A stretch of DNA of 64,000 bases from Schistocephalus solidus (Eukaryota; Platyhelminthes; Cestoda; Diphyllobothriidea; Diphyllobothriidae). The stretch is taken from the NCBI GenBank assembly GCA_017591395.1, contig WEDG01002907.1:101498-165497 (forward strand). The letters are read 5' to 3'. Made by a program: the position numbers and the translations under genes. Below, piece by piece: positions 48,301 through 57,079 of this stretch. Numbering within the stretch: the first letter of the stretch is position 1; the number at the start of each line of letters is the position of its first letter. The notes under the pieces were generated by a model. That model did not search any database. It worked only from the letters and a program-made list of their open reading frames with translations, and was not told where the DNA came from.

Positions 48301-51300
48301 ACAATCGAGGTAGAAGTAGAAAAGACAGTAACGACAATTGAAGATATCTTCTTGTCGAAATAAGCCCGGAAAACCCGTCAGAGTGGGTGTATTCGGTATA
48401 AAAAGAAGGCTAAATGGGTGCACGTTACTGTTAGCGAGAATATTCACAGTTGCTTAGAAAACCACTACGGTTAAAACGCTCTTAGCGTGAGGTTGGACTC
48501 CCATGAACCTCAAAACGACTGTTCTGCCTTTGATCACCAAACCCTGCACATCCAGGCAACGCTGACCACTGTCGCCTCTTCTACTCCAGAAGAATACAGA
48601 TTACTGATAGAAACGAACAGGCGAGTTCCAGGAAGCAGTTCCGAAGAACATGGTGATCACTTATTCTTCTTCTTCCCTCTCCTCCTCCTCCTCCTTCTCA
48701 TTTTTTCTTCTTCTTCTTCTTCTTAAATGTCGATACTACTGTGTCATCTTCAGCGATCTAGTCTCACTTACACCAGTGAATGTGTCGCTACCCACGAGTT
48801 TTCGATGCAAAAATTCCTTGCTCTGGCAACGACGGACGCTTACTTAAGTCTGTTGATAGTAGCCCAGCCGGTAGTGTGTCTGTCAAACCAACTTCAGGCG
48901 GTGCATGGTAGGATTGAGCACAGAGGAAACGCAGTGAAAACACATGAGGCGACTTACCATCCCAGACCAGACCATAGGCCTTGTTTGGTGGGCTAAAAGA
49001 CAAACAAAAGACAATGAGGCTGTTTTGCACTGCATATAATTAAATGCGGGAGTGCAATACCAGCCTGTGTGTGTTAGGGCATCAATGTCTTAATCCCGCT
49101 TCACCTTTATTGCTTAAGGCGAGAAAAAAAGGGGGGCGGGTCGAGTCTTCTAGCGGAAATCTGGTAGCCGCAAGATCACGCCTTGGAGGCACCCGGATAA
49201 CGAGGACGGTAGAACGGTCCCCCAGCATACCAAAAAGTCGATTTTGATCAGGCTGGCACCGGCAAACATGACGCCCCCTCCCTTGAGAATGCCAGAACAT
49301 GCACTGTCGCGAACACCTGTGCAAACGCAGATTGGAGCACCGACGGTCAGGCTGTGTTTTCAGTAGTAAGCAGTTCAACTTACTTAATATATGACATTTT
49401 GAGAAGCTGAGGTGGTAGTCTGAAGCGCCTTCCACCTTCTGACACCCTTTATTTCCTGGTGCAAATAGGGCTTAAACGTATGCCAAAGTCAAAAAGTTGT
49501 TGGTGATACCTTTAAACGCGAGCAATGTCAAGAGCAAAGAGCAGGTCAAGGAAGTGAGCAGTTTTAACATATCAGACGTCATAAACTAATGAAAGGCCAA
49601 ATGCAAGTCCGGGTGGGTCATTGAGTCTAATAAGCCGCTCAAGAATGGGCGCACACCGATGCATTGCCTTTTCAAGGCAAGAAAACTTCGTAGGAGTGGC
49701 AAAGGTCACCAACAGGCAACCAACTATCCGGCTGAAGTCCGCTGACCTTGGATAGCAGGGGGAGGAGGGCCAGAAGACGACAGAGAATGTGGGTAGATTC
49801 ATACAGAACTGTTTCAGACCTATTCTACTTTCATTCAGCTGGACTTCACCCTGATCAACATGTGTGGTCAGACACAAATATGTGCTCGCCCACGGTGTAG
49901 ATGGTGCACAGGCGCCCTGGTAGCACTGTCGCTGCAGGCCCGTCACTGCCTGTCTGGTTTACTTTGCAGCCATCCCATGGTTGCAAACCATGCCACTATA
50001 CACCACCCTACACCCGACCGCGCCTCTGGTCTTCTTGACTCTGTCTTGACACCGGGCACAGACAGGTGAGGGAACAGAGAGTAAGGTAGCTTCAGCGCAA
50101 GTCTGCTATCACTTAAAACTAACCCACGCGCAAGTCATCTTCCCTGCACCACCATGCAGACGCTGGACCTCGTCTGAATCGACGGTCAAACTGTCGATCC
50201 ACCACCCGAGGACACGTCGGATGGCAGACGGGTCAGCTAGCGGGTAGGGCCGTCTTCTCGAACGTTTTACGATTCTCATTAGGTATTCGGTACTGGGAAC
50301 AGGGAAACTGCAGGTAACGACCTTCATTTACTATAGGGGCCACTTAAAAGAGCTCTGTGAAACAGACGACGTGACTGTATTGCTGAGGAAGGCTAAGCAG
50401 CCTAAAGGATTACGTGAAGCAACAACTGCAGGGCTCGTGTTTGATAGTAACTTAATTAATTTTACTGAGCATCTGAGCACCTACCGTTTTCGGCCAGGTG
50501 GCACGAGATCCAGACTGCGGTTGGACACTCCGATTCGACTGCGCTAAAGTGGACAGAAAAAAAACAAGGATTGCTTTTGCCCAGAAATAAGCACGAATAC
50601 CTCTAAAATGTCAATATAGACACCGGTGAAGTTCAATTATCTGCAGTGACAAAATTCTGGTAGCTACAATACTGAGCCTAATTTCTTGTAGCAGAGTAAA
50701 CTGAATGTTTAAACGGAAGCAACAATAAATTCTACGGTTCAGTTCGCCCAAACGTTGTTGTTTAGTAGAGCGCGCATTAAACTCAAGCAGAGAATGCAGA
50801 CGATACAACGTTCAAGAAAGCCTGGATAAATAAGAAAGGAAAAAAATAAAGAGGACATTTAAAAGGTTAATCAGTCACATGTAGCAAAACATACCCCAGA
50901 TGGAGCTGAATTCTCCTGAGTCTTCTGATACTCTCGCAACCTAGAAAGCAAAGATTTTGACGAGGATAGAGCAAGCATTCGAAAGTTTATTCTTGGAAAA
51001 CGTAAAAGAGACCTGCATCAACCGGAAGTCTTCCTCGGGTCAGATCACTACCGAAGGATACTGTGACAAATATTAAGAGGGTAGAGGAAAGAGTCAATCT
51101 TAACCTGACGTGCAGGACGGAATGTATGACAAAAAGGGGAAAAATATTTCAGTTCATCGACTTGGCAGTCTCAATCACGAGGACTTTCGTGTCTCCTTAA
51201 AGTTCAAAATCCAGGCTTAAGCTTGTAGGAAATCCAGAGAGTTGGAGTCAATTGTGCCTCCTTTTCGACCGCGGAAGGTAATGCAACTTGTCTGGTAAGT

Positions 51301-54300
51301 GTGGTGTGCCGATCGCTCTATCATAACTCGCCAGAGAGCGACAGACGAGGAAATTTTCTATTGCGAAGTCATTCGAAAAATATGGGGTGTCGCAAAAAAA
51401 GTATACAGATATAGGCCACCGATTGCACAGTTGACGTTTATTTTTTCTCAGATTTAACCCATCGGGATTATCAATGGAAGCCAGACTAACATAAAGCACA
51501 TCCACCCAAGAAATGTGTAAGATCCTACCTTAGTGAGGTCTAGCTAATCAAATGGACTGGCCGAGGTTACATAGAATATCTTTGTAGGTCAGCAGACTGC
51601 ACAACTCTAGAATACTCTATGAAGGTACTTCAAAGACAAAATCTCGCCACAAAACCGACAAAGGTCGCTGAACTGACAGTAGCTACTGAACAAAAATGCA
51701 CTCCAATACCGAGAGCTTCTTGATGCTGGCAACTCAAGTGCTTCGCGTTATCAGTAATGCCTGCACCAGGCGTTGCCAAAACAAGTACCCAATTTCTACA
51801 TTTTACTTCGAAAACGAAATGTATTTTAGTAAAAAGTGGCCGAGTTCTAGCCTAGCCCGGTTCCAAGCGAGCGGTGGATTCGATAATTGAGTGACCTTTG
51901 AAGCACTCTGAAATGCTGTCACAGGCACCAGCAGCCAACAACCACCAGCTTTTTCAGCTTGAAGACGGTCTTCGCTTCCCTCCAGCGAAAGAGCTCATGA
52001 AAACTAATGGATATACACGGCCTTTTGATTAAAATTGTAACGTTAACCACCGTTCCGGCAGCGCTCGTGCTCCTGGCTACAACACGCCATCACAACCGTT
52101 CGATTTTCATGTCTTCTGCCTATCTCAAATCCTATCACCTGGCTACCTGGCAGTGGACTTGGTTAGATAAAGAGTCCCGCCTAGCTTACATAGTGCCAAT
52201 AAGCCCCAGACCATACCGGCCTAAAAAGTAGCCTTCGGGATATACAAAATGACACAGCGACACGCTCGATCTAACGGACAAGCGACATTTGCTGCTTTAG
52301 TGAGCTCTTTCTTTAACGACATTCAAGTCGCTGTGATTAACGGCTGCCAAGGGGCCTAGGAAAAAAGCAGTCCCACATATTCGTAGAATTTCAATCATAC
52401 CGCAGCGGTAAGTCAGGGCCAAGACGACTGGAGATGAAATTTGGCGCAGTAGTTGAGCAAGTATTTACGCACTACAACATGTGCTAGCTCCGCTCGCAAT
52501 AAAATCGATCTACACATATATACCTACTCATATCTATAGGAGCTTCCATAAAAAGCACAGCTAGAAGGATTCGCTGCAGCATAACATTCGGTCTCAAAGA
52601 CCAAGTGGTCCACTTAGAAGACGGACAACCAAGCTACGACTTGTAAAATTGCAGTGATAATTAAAATCTGTGCCCTTATTTGGAAACGCTGGAGGGATGC
52701 CCAAACATGATTGTCCCAAGTCTGCCTTTTGATGCAGGGAGAGAAGTAAGAAAAGACCAACTTGTGATAAGTTTTGGCGTCCCTACAAGTACCTAGATAT
52801 ACTAACCAAATTCCCCTTTTTAATAGGAAAAAGAGACTAACATTTCCCGTACTACTTTTCAACCGCTACCCTGGGCTAAAACCTGGATAACATGACCGAC
52901 AAGGACAAAGAATACTGGCCATTTCTGGCTTATTAGCCATCACCAGCCAGTCATACCTAGCCCTAAGTGTTGCGGCACCCGAGGCTCGAACTTGCGACTG
53001 TTCGTTAGAAGTCCAACGCACTAACCATTGCGCCACGAGCTGGTAGTCTTGCCAGTTTCGATCGGGAATATTAAATACACTAAAAAGACGCTCATGAATC
53101 GGTTGCAGGACTCACGCGTCCCGTTGTGCCTTAGGGCTCACTTTGGGTTGGATATGGCTGGCTTATGACGGCTAATAAGACAGAAATGGCCATTCCAGTT
53201 TCCCTAGTCTTTGTCAGTCATGTTATTCTGTCTATATCATTAGCCTCCGTGCGGCTGCTGGTGGGCCTCCAAAGTGAACCTCAAGGCACAACGGGACGAG
53301 TGCGAACTGTAACCGATCGGTGAACGCCTACTTATCATAACTAAAACGGGGACTCGTGTTTGTGACACAACTGCCTTGCATAGAGAGGGGTACAAAGATC
53401 GAGGAAGGTGACCGCCGTACCTGACTAGGGAGAGCCGCATGAGATCCTTGCGAAAGTCACAGTAACGATTCAGCGAGTCGGGAAGACGCGGTCCGTCAGT
53501 CTTTTGGAAACGCTGTGCTGCCATATTCGAAGAGTCCACTTTGCGCAACCAGGCAGAAATCTGCTGCAGACGCTGAGTCACTTCGGGCGAAACCTGTTCA
53601 AGTTCCGGTCCTGCAGCTTCAGACGGTTGATCCTCGGCAATAGAAATAGTATCTACGAGGAATGAGATATGGAAGGGAGCGTGAAGACGCCTGGAGTACG
53701 CATGACTGGCGATCTACAGGTTGAGCAGTAAGGTGTACTACAACTCGAGGGCTCGACGCTTTATTCAAGTTGTTAGATAGAAGTAACCTTCCATTTGATT
53801 TTATTCCCGTAAGATTATAACTAAAGGAAACTGTATAATGTTAACTATTTGCCTTCAATTTTCAATCGAGTAAACTTAAGGGAATAGATAATGAAGCATA
53901 ACATGAGTCCGGTACAGCAAGGTTTCGAATAAATGACCTCGCTTATTTCGACAGTTTTTAAACCAGCTGGCACTAAGAAACCACCACAGAGTTTCCTTTT
54001 CGAAGAAGGCTCGGCTCAAACCAGAATGAAAAATAATTGCATGTGTACTGAAAGTAAAAGTGCTAAACAGCGGGGTAACTAACCTTCCTTCTCGACGAGC
54101 TTATAAAGTCTTTCCGGCAAAATTGGAGCAAATGCATTCTGCAGGGTTTCGTCAAACAACTTCTGAAGGGACTTCAGTCCATTACTGAAGAGAGCATTCT
54201 ATAAGAGGGGCATTATGTACAGATTGAGGTCTTGCCAGGCGACTGTGTTCAGCGTGTTCAGTGTTATTCTGATCAAAGTAAGCCAGAGAGTCGCGAATCC

Positions 54301-57079
54301 GATCCATGGCTGCGAGATAATTATCTAACGAAGAGCCAGGCCTAAAGGGGTGGTGACAATAAACAAGGCATCTAGCCGGCATCAGCATTTAAAATTAAGG
54401 ACTGGGTGTAATTAACTACATTAATTTCATCCAAAATAGAATGATTGGTACAAAGAGTGTTGTCTTTGATTATGCACAATCAGTATGAATCATGAAAAGG
54501 AAGTCGCTACTTAAAAATAAACACGAAACACAGTTCCCCTTTCCAGTCGGAATCATGAAAAAATTACCGGCGCTTTTAAATAATGTGTAATATAGTGAGT
54601 TTTATGTGCTCAGGGGAAGACTCGTGGATTAGAATACGGGAGCCAGTGGCATTTGCCAGCGTCCTCGTCCAACAACTGCGAGCATCAATCAAACGCAAGC
54701 TACTGAGCCGAGCACTCGAGATTGGTAGAGGCAACCTCTCTTTTCGAGTCCCGAAATCATGATAAATACCATCTCGGGTGACCGGGACAGTGTTTCATGT
54801 CAGGGTAAACACGATAACCCAACGGATATGCAGTTATTTTTGCTGAAGACAACAGTAAACCCTCATATAACTAGGTCCAGAGAGCAGCACCAGTAGGTAT
54901 ACGTAGCTGGATATTTAGGGACCTGCTAATGATAGAACAAACTTGAACCGCTTTTGCTGTGGCGAGACATTATCCTGTCGCATAGACACCAGCGCATCCG
55001 AAACCGTTTCTCATACTGAATGTAGCATGAGTGCTTGACACAAGCACATAAACAGGTACTTCGGTAACAGTAACGTCGAGTAGGCACAGTTCAACTATCG
55101 CACAAGATTCCCATCCACACAAAACCTCGTAAAGATAACACTCCTAAGCAAAGTGTACTGGCAATTACCAGTAGAGAGTTAGACCCAGTTAGGAAAATCT
55201 GATTGACCAGTATGCTTGAAAAGTGGGTGCCTTTTCCCACCACCCACCCACCCCTGTTTTTTGAAGACAACACGCGCGACGGCGAATGCCCTTTAACAAT
55301 TCAGGTTGAATTTATAGTTAAAAGATCACCTCTCGCAAGCTACGATTCTTTGGCCGACCGATGAGAGTCTGAAGTCATTGAGGCTTCCGATACTTTTGGG
55401 TATTCATTTGCTCTTCTAGCATAATACATTCACGTACTTTTACCTCCACAAACTTTATCACACAGGATAGGTATATTGAAAGACTCCTGCTTAACTGGAG
55501 TTGAGACGAAGTACAACATACCCAGTGCAACAGGTTCCACGCTTCGAATTCACTTCATCTTGAATGATCGTTTTACACATATTATTGAAGTTAGTTTGAG
55601 GCAGGTCCATGGGTCAGACTTAGGCATCTATCACGCCAGTTACGCAAGTCGAGGACCACAGGAGCAGGTATGCGCTAAAGGCCGATGTTCGTCATGCCAA
55701 GACATTTCATTAAGTGATTTAGACATCGAATGAATCAACGTAAAATGGAGTGCTGGAAACTTCGCTTTGGGGTCGAACTTCAATATACTGGGCAAACGGG
55801 GGAGTAGCACGTAAATGGTGATGTTCCAAATGCAAGAATCGCTATCGGTAAGAGAAATTGGGCCGATGGTGTATGTGAGGACACTGGAATACTGTAGGCT
55901 AGTGGACATCTTTTGGGGGTCAGGGGAGGTTCAGCCTTCGCATAAGAGGATTTGTTTGCGGGAAGCATCAGAGACTCTTGGTTCAGTCCCCTGGCTTGAC
56001 GTCAGGTTCATCTGGTCCATTAAGAAACACGGAGTCCAAGAGGAAGATGTTCACAAACCTAAGAGCCTCGGCATCAATCTGAAGATATAGCCAACAGGAA
56101 AAGGCGAAGCATTAAACCTTCGGTTGGAGGACTTCCCAAGCTTGGTTCACCTGCCTTTGCATGTGAGGCACAGCACGCAGCACGTCTACAAGGCCACTAT
56201 TGTAGTCAAAACGCTTACTGCATGGATCACGCCTATTCTTGCATACCTTAACTTGCCATCGTAACCAACATAGTCGGCCTCGACGACACCCCGTACGGTG
56301 CCTCACAGCTCGAGGTTCGACTGTAGTGGATCAGACAAGTCTGGCTCCGTCTTCTCTGACAGCGAAGAGGGAATCACGAGGGTTAAGAAACAGCGTTGCA
56401 ATTCAGAAGGACCGCGTTGAGGCAAACGTTTGAGCTGTCAACCGCAGCGTTGTTTCAAAGAATGCGGATGCCGCAGTGAGTTAATCGCCTGATTGATGAA
56501 GAATACCTTCACACGATCTCGGCTGGCGTTCCTGGATAGCCTGACATACATGCAGACAATGTTGTCGTAGTGTAAGTTGTTTCATTTACGAGGATGTTGC
56601 ATAATGACTCATTAGGAGGATCATTTTCGGATATAAATTGGAAGACACAAACAGCGGGGTTGCAAAACTTAATTTACGTGATTAGAAAAATATAACTGTA
56701 CAATTTGCGGAACATTAAGTCCCTTCTTCTGAGAGGCAAGCTAAGTGAGTCTTTTCGAAGTATGCGCCAACGCAAAACCTACCCCTCATAGATCGTGCGT
56801 TCAACCTCACGGCCGGTTTTGTAAAAGTCCTGGACGTGAGACAGGCCATTGATGCAGTACTCCAGGTCTATAGGGCATGACGTAATAACAAAAAGGGAAG
56901 AAGGTAGGATCACTTTTGATTCTATTTTGAAGTTGTTCAACCTCCTTGTTCAGTGGCTGTAGTCCATCATGAAATCGTTTTGCGGTTTCGATCATGCTAG
57001 ACAACTTCTCGTCTGACTGCCCGGATACTTCGACAAACTTGTCCCGGAGACTGAGAATATGATTCATCTGAGTGCGAAG
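29482..57079 (-). CDS. EXOC7: Exocyst complex component 7 (Exo70), 5' end missing
   Basis: About 17 minus-strand exons: 57079-56914, 56867-56783, 54341-54221, 54198-54084, 53652-53421, 50940-50895, 48992-48958 (tentative), 47791-47703, 46567-46454, 46106-45987, 45890-45735, 44835-44675, 41502-41382, 33592-33497, 30362-30325, 29969-29928, 29730-29482 (stop TAA). The translation follows human EXOC7 from the N-terminal coiled coil to the C-terminus, about 650 residues. Exo70 helps the exocyst tether secretory vesicles and binds membrane PI(4,5)P2 through its C-terminal domain. Most joins are in frame with GT...AG borders. Exceptions are a single-base excess in exon 44835-44675, one between 33592-33497 and 30362-30325, and an unresolved phase around the tentative linker exon. 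The start-codon exon was not found to the right of 57079. Confidence 0.93.
30583..31194 (-). other. Unassigned 203-codon ORF in an EXOC7 intron
   Basis: Starts [20 protein letters not shown] and stays open for 203 codons on the same strand as EXOC7, between its exons 33592-33497 and 30362-30325. It is rich in Ser, Ala, Leu and Cys. It does not match Exo70 or a transposon protein that I know. Plus-strand frames are also open here, so it may be accidental. An alternative exon or an element remnant is possible. Confidence 0.2.
31290..31503. repeat. Imperfect inverted repeat
   Basis: The left arm (about 31290-31365) includes cactcgaagccatcatcaga, then ggtagataagggtattggat. The right arm (about 31428-31503) is its reverse complement with some mismatches: atccaatacccttatctgcc, then gatggattcgagt. 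About 60 bp separate the arms, and the inner part continues with gttttgca against tgcaaaac. Confidence 0.75.
31505..31860 (-). mobile_element. Reverse transcriptase fragment of the zinc-finger element family
   Basis: The minus strand near 31846-31760 reads [20 protein letters not shown], then VLEAFSV, a diverged version of the [20 protein letters not shown] segment at about 38287-38346. The remaining sequence in this frame drifts from the family, so only a short 5' and 3' truncated piece is left. Confidence 0.65.
31970..32230 (+). repeat. AT-rich interspersed repeat, copy 3
   Basis: Contains ccggttttcgaatgagcttc, tttccgaccgcctgcaaaaa and taaatccaaatatatgtg, matching the 24385 copy. Confidence 0.6.
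32231..33480. other. EXOC7 intron, nothing recognised
   Basis: Contains an (AAT)n tract near 32501-32515 and short ORFs without family resemblance. Confidence 0.4.
33497..33592 (-). CDS. EXOC7: EXOC7 exon, C-terminal domain
   Basis: 96 nt encoding [20 protein letters not shown], then [11 protein letters not shown]. It joins in phase to the previous exon. It ends CGCGG|GTAGTT, leaving two bases. The next exon needs one, so one base too many lies at the GGG run. Confidence 0.85.
33855..34180 (+). repeat. AT-rich interspersed repeat, copy 4
   Basis: Contains gaaatatttattatcttgga, gcaggataccggcttttgat and acaaattcaaatatataata. The first block is found in reverse complement at about 41243-41270. 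Confidence 0.6.
34980..35340. repeat. Head-to-head pair of tRNA-Arg-derived SINEs
   Basis: A minus-strand copy (about 35160 down to 35030) has a tRNA-like head reading ttggcctaatagctaaggcg and a B-box-like gtgggttcgatcctcagggg, then the body ctaatgagtcagaaatagcc. A plus-strand copy (about 35235-35335) has the body ggattaggtatggccgactg, then taagccctaaatggccattt. Their heads face each other. Confidence 0.7.
35575..36430. repeat. GC-rich interspersed repeat, diverged copy
   Basis: Pieces match the 40250-41000 copy: gctgcaatggctccttaacg, ctcactataaacgaa, and actatcacgacgtggtttgg. The order and spacing differ, so this is a rearranged or old copy. Confidence 0.45.
36651..36668 (+). repeat. Poly-C tract of 18
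   Basis: Eighteen consecutive C residues about 210 bp before the truncated start of the zinc-finger retroelement. Length may be an assembly artefact. Confidence 0.95.
39370..40140 (+). pseudogene. C2H2 zinc-finger array at the end of the retroelement ORF
   Basis: At least five finger-like units: [20 protein letters not shown] (second Cys replaced by Tyr), [60 protein letters not shown] and [20 protein letters not shown]. All use the core C-x2-C-x12-H-x3-H, but the last His is missing (Gln) in the third and fifth, and the first His is missing (Asn) in the fourth. Linkers hold Thr/Pro-rich stretches and an ACC repeat. The first three lie in one frame (39260-40000) and the last two in another (39918-40253). 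Such fingers presumably bind nucleic acid for the element. Confidence 0.8.
39555..39610 (+). repeat. (ACC)n microsatellite
   Basis: Interrupted ACC/CACCAT triplets inside the Thr-rich linker between zinc fingers. Confidence 0.8.
40255..41000 (+). repeat. GC-rich interspersed repeat, copy 2
   Basis: Contains ctcactataaacaatctgac, aactatcacggtgcgctaaa, ccgtggcttggaaggttgcc, ctgcaatggctccttcttaa, tatcacttaaaactaattca and gcaagtcaccgtccctgc. The last three recur at 44350-44420 and 50107-50160, the first three at 43860-44030. The segment gctgggaaggctgccaatct at 40262 repeats the one at 40622, so the copy is partly duplicated. Follows directly on the zinc-finger element and could be its 3' end. 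Confidence 0.6.
41030..41290 (-). repeat. AT-rich interspersed repeat, copy 5 (reverse)
   Basis: The block tgctccaagataataaatat at about 41244 is the reverse complement of the 33890-33910 block; the segment continues in AT-rich sequence. Confidence 0.45.
41382..41502 (-). CDS. EXOC7: EXOC7 exon with the NNxxYI motif
   Basis: 121 nt encoding [20 protein letters not shown] and [14 protein letters not shown]. It matches human FLHNNYNYILKSLE. It enters in phase 1 (C|TT, Leu) and leaves with AG|GTCAGT. Confidence 0.92.
41840..43560. other. EXOC7 intron, nothing recognised
   Basis: Short ORFs only. A 76-codon minus-strand frame (42339-42109) has hydrophobic and acidic residues but neither fits Exo70, whose flanking exons join directly, nor any family I know. 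Confidence 0.35.
43560..44475 (+). repeat. GC-rich interspersed repeat, copy 3, with nested SINE
   Basis: Shares with the 40255 copy ctcactataagaaacctgac, actatcacaacacgctaaaa, tttggaaggctactaaccga and, at the end, acgcaggtcaccgtcccgca. It is split at about 43930-44010 by a SINE fragment (see the separate entry). Confidence 0.65.
43930..44010 (-). repeat. Nested tRNA-Arg SINE fragment
   Basis: Between cttggcag and ggcagtttggaagg lies aaattctagtttattaaacg, then tcatcagccagtcataccca, the SINE body in reverse. The flanks share ggcag, a possible short target duplication, and the other copies read straight through (ggcttggaaggttgcc). Confidence 0.6.
44675..47791 (-). CDS. EXOC7: EXOC7 exons of the central helical rod
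   Basis: 47791-47703: [20 protein letters not shown] matches human LDVETDAYIHCVSAFVKL. 46567-46454: [14 protein letters not shown] ... NDLLSEGN. 46106-45987: [20 protein letters not shown] matches DFSTVLTVFPILRHLKQ. 45890-45735: ends [10 protein letters not shown], matching DGTVHELTSN. 44835-44675: [20 protein letters not shown], then AAAFGSYI, matching LLSTYICK. Joins are phase 0 up to 45735. Exon 44835-44675 is 161 nt instead of the expected 3n+1, with the excess in the first 25 bases, where a T5 and an A3 run occur. Confidence 0.9.
46868..47035 (+). repeat. tRNA-Arg-derived SINE
   Basis: Head near ctagtagccgcgcagcgcga, B-box-like gcgggttcaaacctcgggtg, body gagtatggctggctgatgaa, cctaataaactagaaatttc and gtgtctttgtcgatag. 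Confidence 0.65.
47840..47892. repeat. (GTA/GGT)n microsatellite
   Basis: gtagtagtagaagtgg followed by ggtggtggtggtggtcac just upstream (minus-strand sense) of an EXOC7 exon acceptor. Confidence 0.8.
48655..48726. repeat. Pyrimidine (CTT/CTC)n microsatellite
   Basis: About 70 bp of CTT and CTC triplets; it gives false Ser/Leu-rich open frames. Confidence 0.9.
48958..48992 (-). CDS. EXOC7: Tentative EXOC7 linker exon
   Basis: 35 nt with good AG and GTAAGT borders, giving [11 protein letters not shown] in the frame that hands over correctly to exon 47791-47703 ([12 protein letters not shown]). It does not fit the phase of exon 50940-50895, so another exon between them is missing, or this one is wrong. 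The corresponding human region is variable and alternatively spliced. Confidence 0.4.
49040..49850. other. EXOC7 intron; unassigned ORFs
   Basis: Minus-strand frames of 117 (49435-49082) and 124 codons (49946-49572) are open but match no family. An EXOC7 linker exon is missing from this stretch or near it. Confidence 0.3.
49855..50225 (+). repeat. GC-rich interspersed repeat, copy 4
   Basis: Contains tatcacttaaaactaaccca, cgcgcaagtcatcttccctg and acctcgtctgaatcgacggt, closely matching 40871-40970. Confidence 0.7.
50895..50940 (-). CDS. EXOC7: EXOC7 short exon
   Basis: 46 nt encoding [15 protein letters not shown] after the split Arg codon. It matches the human LKEHFHKSSSSSG segment and joins in phase to 53652-53421. 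It ends in phase 0 at GGG|GTATGT. Confidence 0.8.
50960..52900. other. EXOC7 intron, nothing recognised
   Basis: Short ORFs, including a hydrophobic 74-codon plus-strand frame (52007-52231) with no known family. No transposon domain was found. Confidence 0.4.
52913..53340. repeat. Head-to-head pair of tRNA-Arg-derived SINEs
   Basis: The minus-strand copy (53042 down to 52913) has the clearest head in the window: gctcgtggcgcaatggttag, tgcgttggacttctaacgaa and caagttcgagcctcgggtgc. This resembles tRNA-Arg(UCU) from the A box through the anticodon TCT, with a B box. The plus-strand copy (53110-53340) has ggatatggctggcttatgac, ctaataagacagaaatggcc and the 3' segment gcggctgctggtgggcctcc, then aactgtaaccgatcggtgaa. 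The plus copy overlaps no EXOC7 exon (the next begins at 53421). Confidence 0.85.
53421..53652 (-). CDS. EXOC7: EXOC7 exon, acidic linker and helix A
   Basis: 77 residues from [20 protein letters not shown] through [14 protein letters not shown] and [16 protein letters not shown]. It corresponds to the human ISGDDDLEAQ...VLQDVIRISRWLVEYGR stretch. Starts in phase after exon 54198-54084 and ends with AG|GTACGG; exon 50940-50895 completes the codon. Confidence 0.88.
53655..54080. other. EXOC7 intron
   Basis: AT-rich, no feature recognised. Confidence 0.4.
54084..57079 (-). CDS. EXOC7: EXOC7 exons 1-4 seen: N-terminal coiled coil
   Basis: Exon 57079-56914 has [18 protein letters not shown] and [15 protein letters not shown], the heptad-rich start of Exo70. 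Exon 56867-56783 has [16 protein letters not shown] and ends in ERTIYEG, matching the human EKIIREG turn. Exon 54341-54221 begins [16 protein letters not shown] and contains DSLAYFDQN. Exon 54198-54084 has [20 protein letters not shown] and [14 protein letters not shown]. All joins keep frame. The intron between the last two exons would be only 22 nt (54199-54220). About 30 residues before LRTQ, including the start Met, are not located. Confidence 0.9.
54199..54220 (-). other. Apparent 22-nt intron of EXOC7
   Basis: Starts GTACATAA and ends CTTATAG on the minus strand. Removing it joins LARPQS to NALFSNG in frame, matching the human layout; reading through gives a stop. Confidence 0.5.
54345..56780. 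other. EXOC7 intron, nothing recognised
   Basis: Short ORFs on both strands. A segment near 54700-54770 (gagattggtagaggcaacct, then cttttcgagtcccgaaatca) has a B-box-like element and may be another old SINE, but I cannot assign it. Confidence 0.35.
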
